Shown here in pieces: positions 5,120-6,503 of a DNA stretch of 6,503 nt (position 1 is its first letter; each line of letters starts with the position of its first letter). The stretch is from Paracoccaceae bacterium. Lineage in GTDB: Bacteria > Pseudomonadota > Alphaproteobacteria > Rhodobacterales > Rhodobacteraceae. Below the pieces are notes generated by a model, which worked only from the letters and a program-made list of their open reading frames with translations, made no database searches and was not told the DNA's origin. The stretch spans positions 1-6,503 of the forward strand of contig SKNG01000142.1 in assembly GCA_007120685.1 (NCBI GenBank), given 5' to 3'. A program made the translations under genes and the position numbers.

Positions 5120-5317
5120 AGCGGCAAAGGCATCGAGCCATCGGCATTGCTGCCGTCTGACACGAACCCGGGACGACCGTCATGCCCATGCCCCTGCGAG
5201 AGGCCAACCTCACCGCCCTGACGCCGGTTGCCCGCTGCGTCAGCCATGAACATTCGCGGCGGGGCCGTCCTGCACCCATCGCTCCAGCTTCGTGATGGCG
5301 GAGGGTGCATCGCCTCA

Positions 5318-5350
5318 GAGACTGATTGGAAATGAGTTGAGTGAATTCAG
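5318..5350 (+). repeat. Left terminal inverted repeat of the IS element
   Basis: It begins GAGACTGATT and matches the reverse complement of 5967-5999 at 23 of 33 positions. The outer 10 bases share eight matches and the innermost five (TTCAG) all match. Confidence 0.75.
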
Positions 5351-5394
5351 CAGGTTGTGCTTCTGTTCGGTTGCGAAGCTGAACGGAGATCACA

Positions 5395-5970
5395 ATGGCC
5401 TGGACCGAACTCACTCGCGCGCAGCATAAGCGCAAGACCGCGCGCTATCCCAGCGATTTGACGGCAGAAGAGTGGGCGGTTGTGTGCCCGCTCTTGCCCG
5501 GCCCGAACCGTCTTGGGCGCCCGCGGACAGTTGACCTGCGCGCGGTCTGGGATGCCATCCAGTATATCGCGGCGTCGGGCTGCGCGTGGTCGCTCCTGCC
5601 CCGTGACTTTCCGCCGGTCTCGACCGTGCGATACTATTTCTACCGCTGGCGTGACGATGGGCTGCTGGCCGAGATCAACCGGACGCTGGTCGCGCAAGCG
5701 CGTCATGCGGCGGGTCGGGGCATGCAGCCCACGGCGGGGGTAATCGACAGTCAGAGTATAAAAACCTCTGAAAACACGTCGATTTCCGGCTTTGACGCAG
5801 GTAAGCGGATCAAGGGGCGAAAGCGCCATATCATCGTCGAGCGGACCTTCGCATGGCTTGGCCGCTGCCGCCGTCTGGCAAGGGATTGGGAAAAAACCAT
5901 CGACAGCGCCGAGGCATGGCTGCTCATCGCCCACATCCGCCGCCTCACCCGCCTGCTCGCAAGAGCCTGA
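5395..5970 (+). pseudogene. IS5-family DDE transposase with in-frame internal deletion
   Basis: The product has 191 residues; full-length relatives have roughly 270. The N-terminal part is intact: DLTAEEWAVVCPLLP (21-35), GRPRTVDLRAVWDAIQYI (41-58) and the first catalytic Asp118 in GVIDSQSIKT. KGRKRHI (140-146) should lead into a long RNase-H-fold middle section but jumps straight to VERTFAWLGRCRRL (148-161), which carries the last catalytic glutamate (Glu149). About 75-85 residues are missing, including the segment with the second catalytic aspartate (DGGYAG-type), so the protein cannot be an active transposase. The reading frame is preserved across the junction near 5830-5836. GGAG precedes the ATG by 8 nt, so it may still be translated, and the stop codon lies inside the right terminal repeat. 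In principle such a product could bind IS ends and interfere with active copies; that is speculation. Confidence 0.88.
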
Positions 5971-5999
5971 AATCATTCAGACCATTCTGAATCGGACTC
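5967..5999 (-). repeat. Right terminal inverted repeat of the IS element
   Basis: Read on the minus strand it begins GAGTCCGATT and pairs with the left end at 23 of 33 positions. The transposase stop codon (5968-5970) lies inside it, a compact arrangement usual for this group. Confidence 0.75.
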
Positions 6000-6083
6000 T
6001 TAGCGGATCTTGACCGCAAAGCATTCGGCGAGAATAGCAAAGTTCCAATCTGACATTCACCCGCATCCACTTAAACGGGACTG

Positions 6084-6503
6084 TCAGACGCCGAATAGAA
6101 CCCCCATCCGGGCGCGGTCGGTGGCGGCATGCTCGGCGATCCAGTCGCGCACCACACGTTGGTCGGGGCCAAGGCGACGCTCCTTCAGCCAGATCAGTCG
6201 GTGCCAGTAGCTCGCCGGCACGACCGAAGCCCTTCCCAGTGGCATCACGAGCGTTCCGTCGTCCACGGCGTGCAGGTTTTCGGAAAGGCCTCCGAGCACC
6301 AGCCCGATTCCGAAGCGCGCAAGGCGCAGGCTGCTTCCGGATACGGCGATCTGCGGGACCGCAGCGGAGGGGGTTCCGGCTTCTTCGATCGGGATCGCCG
6401 TCCGGCGGCTCCATTCGGACCAGTCGGCCCAGTCCGGGTCCGAGGTCGGCACCTCGATCCGGGTCAGCGGCACGCCGGCAAGGCTGCGTGTCCCGGGCCC
6501 AAG
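6084..6503 (-). CDS. LysR-type transcriptional regulator, C-terminal part, cut by the window edge
   Basis: The frame is open to the right edge and ends with TGA at 6086-6084, giving 139 visible residues. LysR-type regulators pair an N-terminal helix-turn-helix (outside the window) with a two-lobed effector-binding domain. The visible part matches the second half of that domain in GcvA-like members: a Trp-rich DPDWADWSEWSR segment, then VSGSSLRLARFGIGLVLGGLSENLHAVDDGTLVMPLG (the conserved stretch with a glycine-rich turn before the return strand), then YWHRLIWLKERRLGPDQRVVRDWIAEH, the final strand and C-terminal helix. Length to the end is normal, so this end is not truncated. A GTG inside the frame at 6473 is not a start. 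Its target, normally a divergent neighbour, lies beyond the window. The effector is unknown. Confidence 0.85.
   Translation of the reverse strand, partial: LGPGTRSLAGVPLTRIEVPTSDPDWADWSEWSRRTAIPIEEAGTPSAAVPQIAVSGSSLRLARFGIGLVLGGLSENLHAVDDGTLVMPLGRASVVPASYWHRLIWLKERRLGPDQRVVRDWIAEHAATDRARMGVLFGV

Larger units (their letters stand above)
5318..5999 (+). mobile_element. Internally deleted IS5-family insertion sequence (IS427-like)
   Basis: This 682-bp element is bounded by 33-bp imperfect terminal inverted repeats and contains one transposase frame. Intact relatives are normally about 850-900 bp; the missing length matches the segment lost from the transposase. The flanking trinucleotides are TCA on the left (5315-5317) and TTA on the right (6000-6002). 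Both fit the TNA target preference of this group but are not identical, so either one base has mutated or the element is not in its original insertion context. It lies between tspO and the LysR-type gene. Confidence 0.8.

Noticed and set aside
5053..5310. Minus-strand frame overlapping the end of tspO
   Set aside because: It overlaps the conserved tspO C-terminus, lacks a ribosome binding site, and the product is low-complexity Gly/His/Ser/Arg-rich.
1..6503. CRISPR arrays, tRNA and rRNA genes
   Set aside because: No regularly spaced repeats, cloverleaf-like segments or rRNA signature sequence were seen on either strand by eye.

Overview
The window looks like chromosomal DNA from a high-GC alphaproteobacterium, most likely a Rhodobacteraceae member (Rhodobacter/Cereibacter/Paracoccus relatives). 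Three things point that way: high-GC codon choice, a DUF6481 protein close to a CspA-type cold-shock gene, and a TspO of the Rhodobacter type next to a short single-domain BLUF photoreceptor. These are judgements from reading the sequence; no database search was made.

Layout, left to right. (1) 1-566: gene-poor. A Shine-Dalgarno-like site at the left edge suggests a minus-strand gene leaving the window. There is one weak, atypical ORF (63-410) and a perfect 18-bp-arm hairpin (497-535). (2) 567-2049, minus strand: a DUF6481 coiled-coil protein with a TTG start, an unrecognised 53-residue protein, and a cold-shock protein. The cold-shock gene has a candidate promoter, a leader hairpin and a terminator. 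(3) 2064-3204, minus strand: a two-gene operon of a four-cysteine zinc-ribbon protein and a 288-residue transglutaminase-like protein, ending in a compound hairpin over the stop codon. (4) 3205-3525: a divergent intergenic region. (5) 3526-5119, plus strand: a BLUF blue-light receptor, an exported CIA30-fold protein and a TspO/MBR membrane protein. (6) 5318-5999: an IS5-family element whose transposase has lost its middle in frame. (7) 6084-6503, minus strand: the C-terminal part of a LysR-type regulator cut by the right edge.

The most suggestive functional unit is BLUF-CIA30-TspO. A flavin light sensor, an exported CIA30-fold protein and a tetrapyrrole-binding membrane protein lie co-directionally, which suggests light- or oxygen-linked handling of porphyrins or bacteriochlorophyll. 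All BLUF residues that can be judged by eye (Tyr8, Asn31, Gln49, Trp90, Met92) are present. The left half reads as a cold-shock/RNA-related neighbourhood. The transposon relic shows rearrangement just downstream of tspO. No tRNA, rRNA or CRISPR array was seen.
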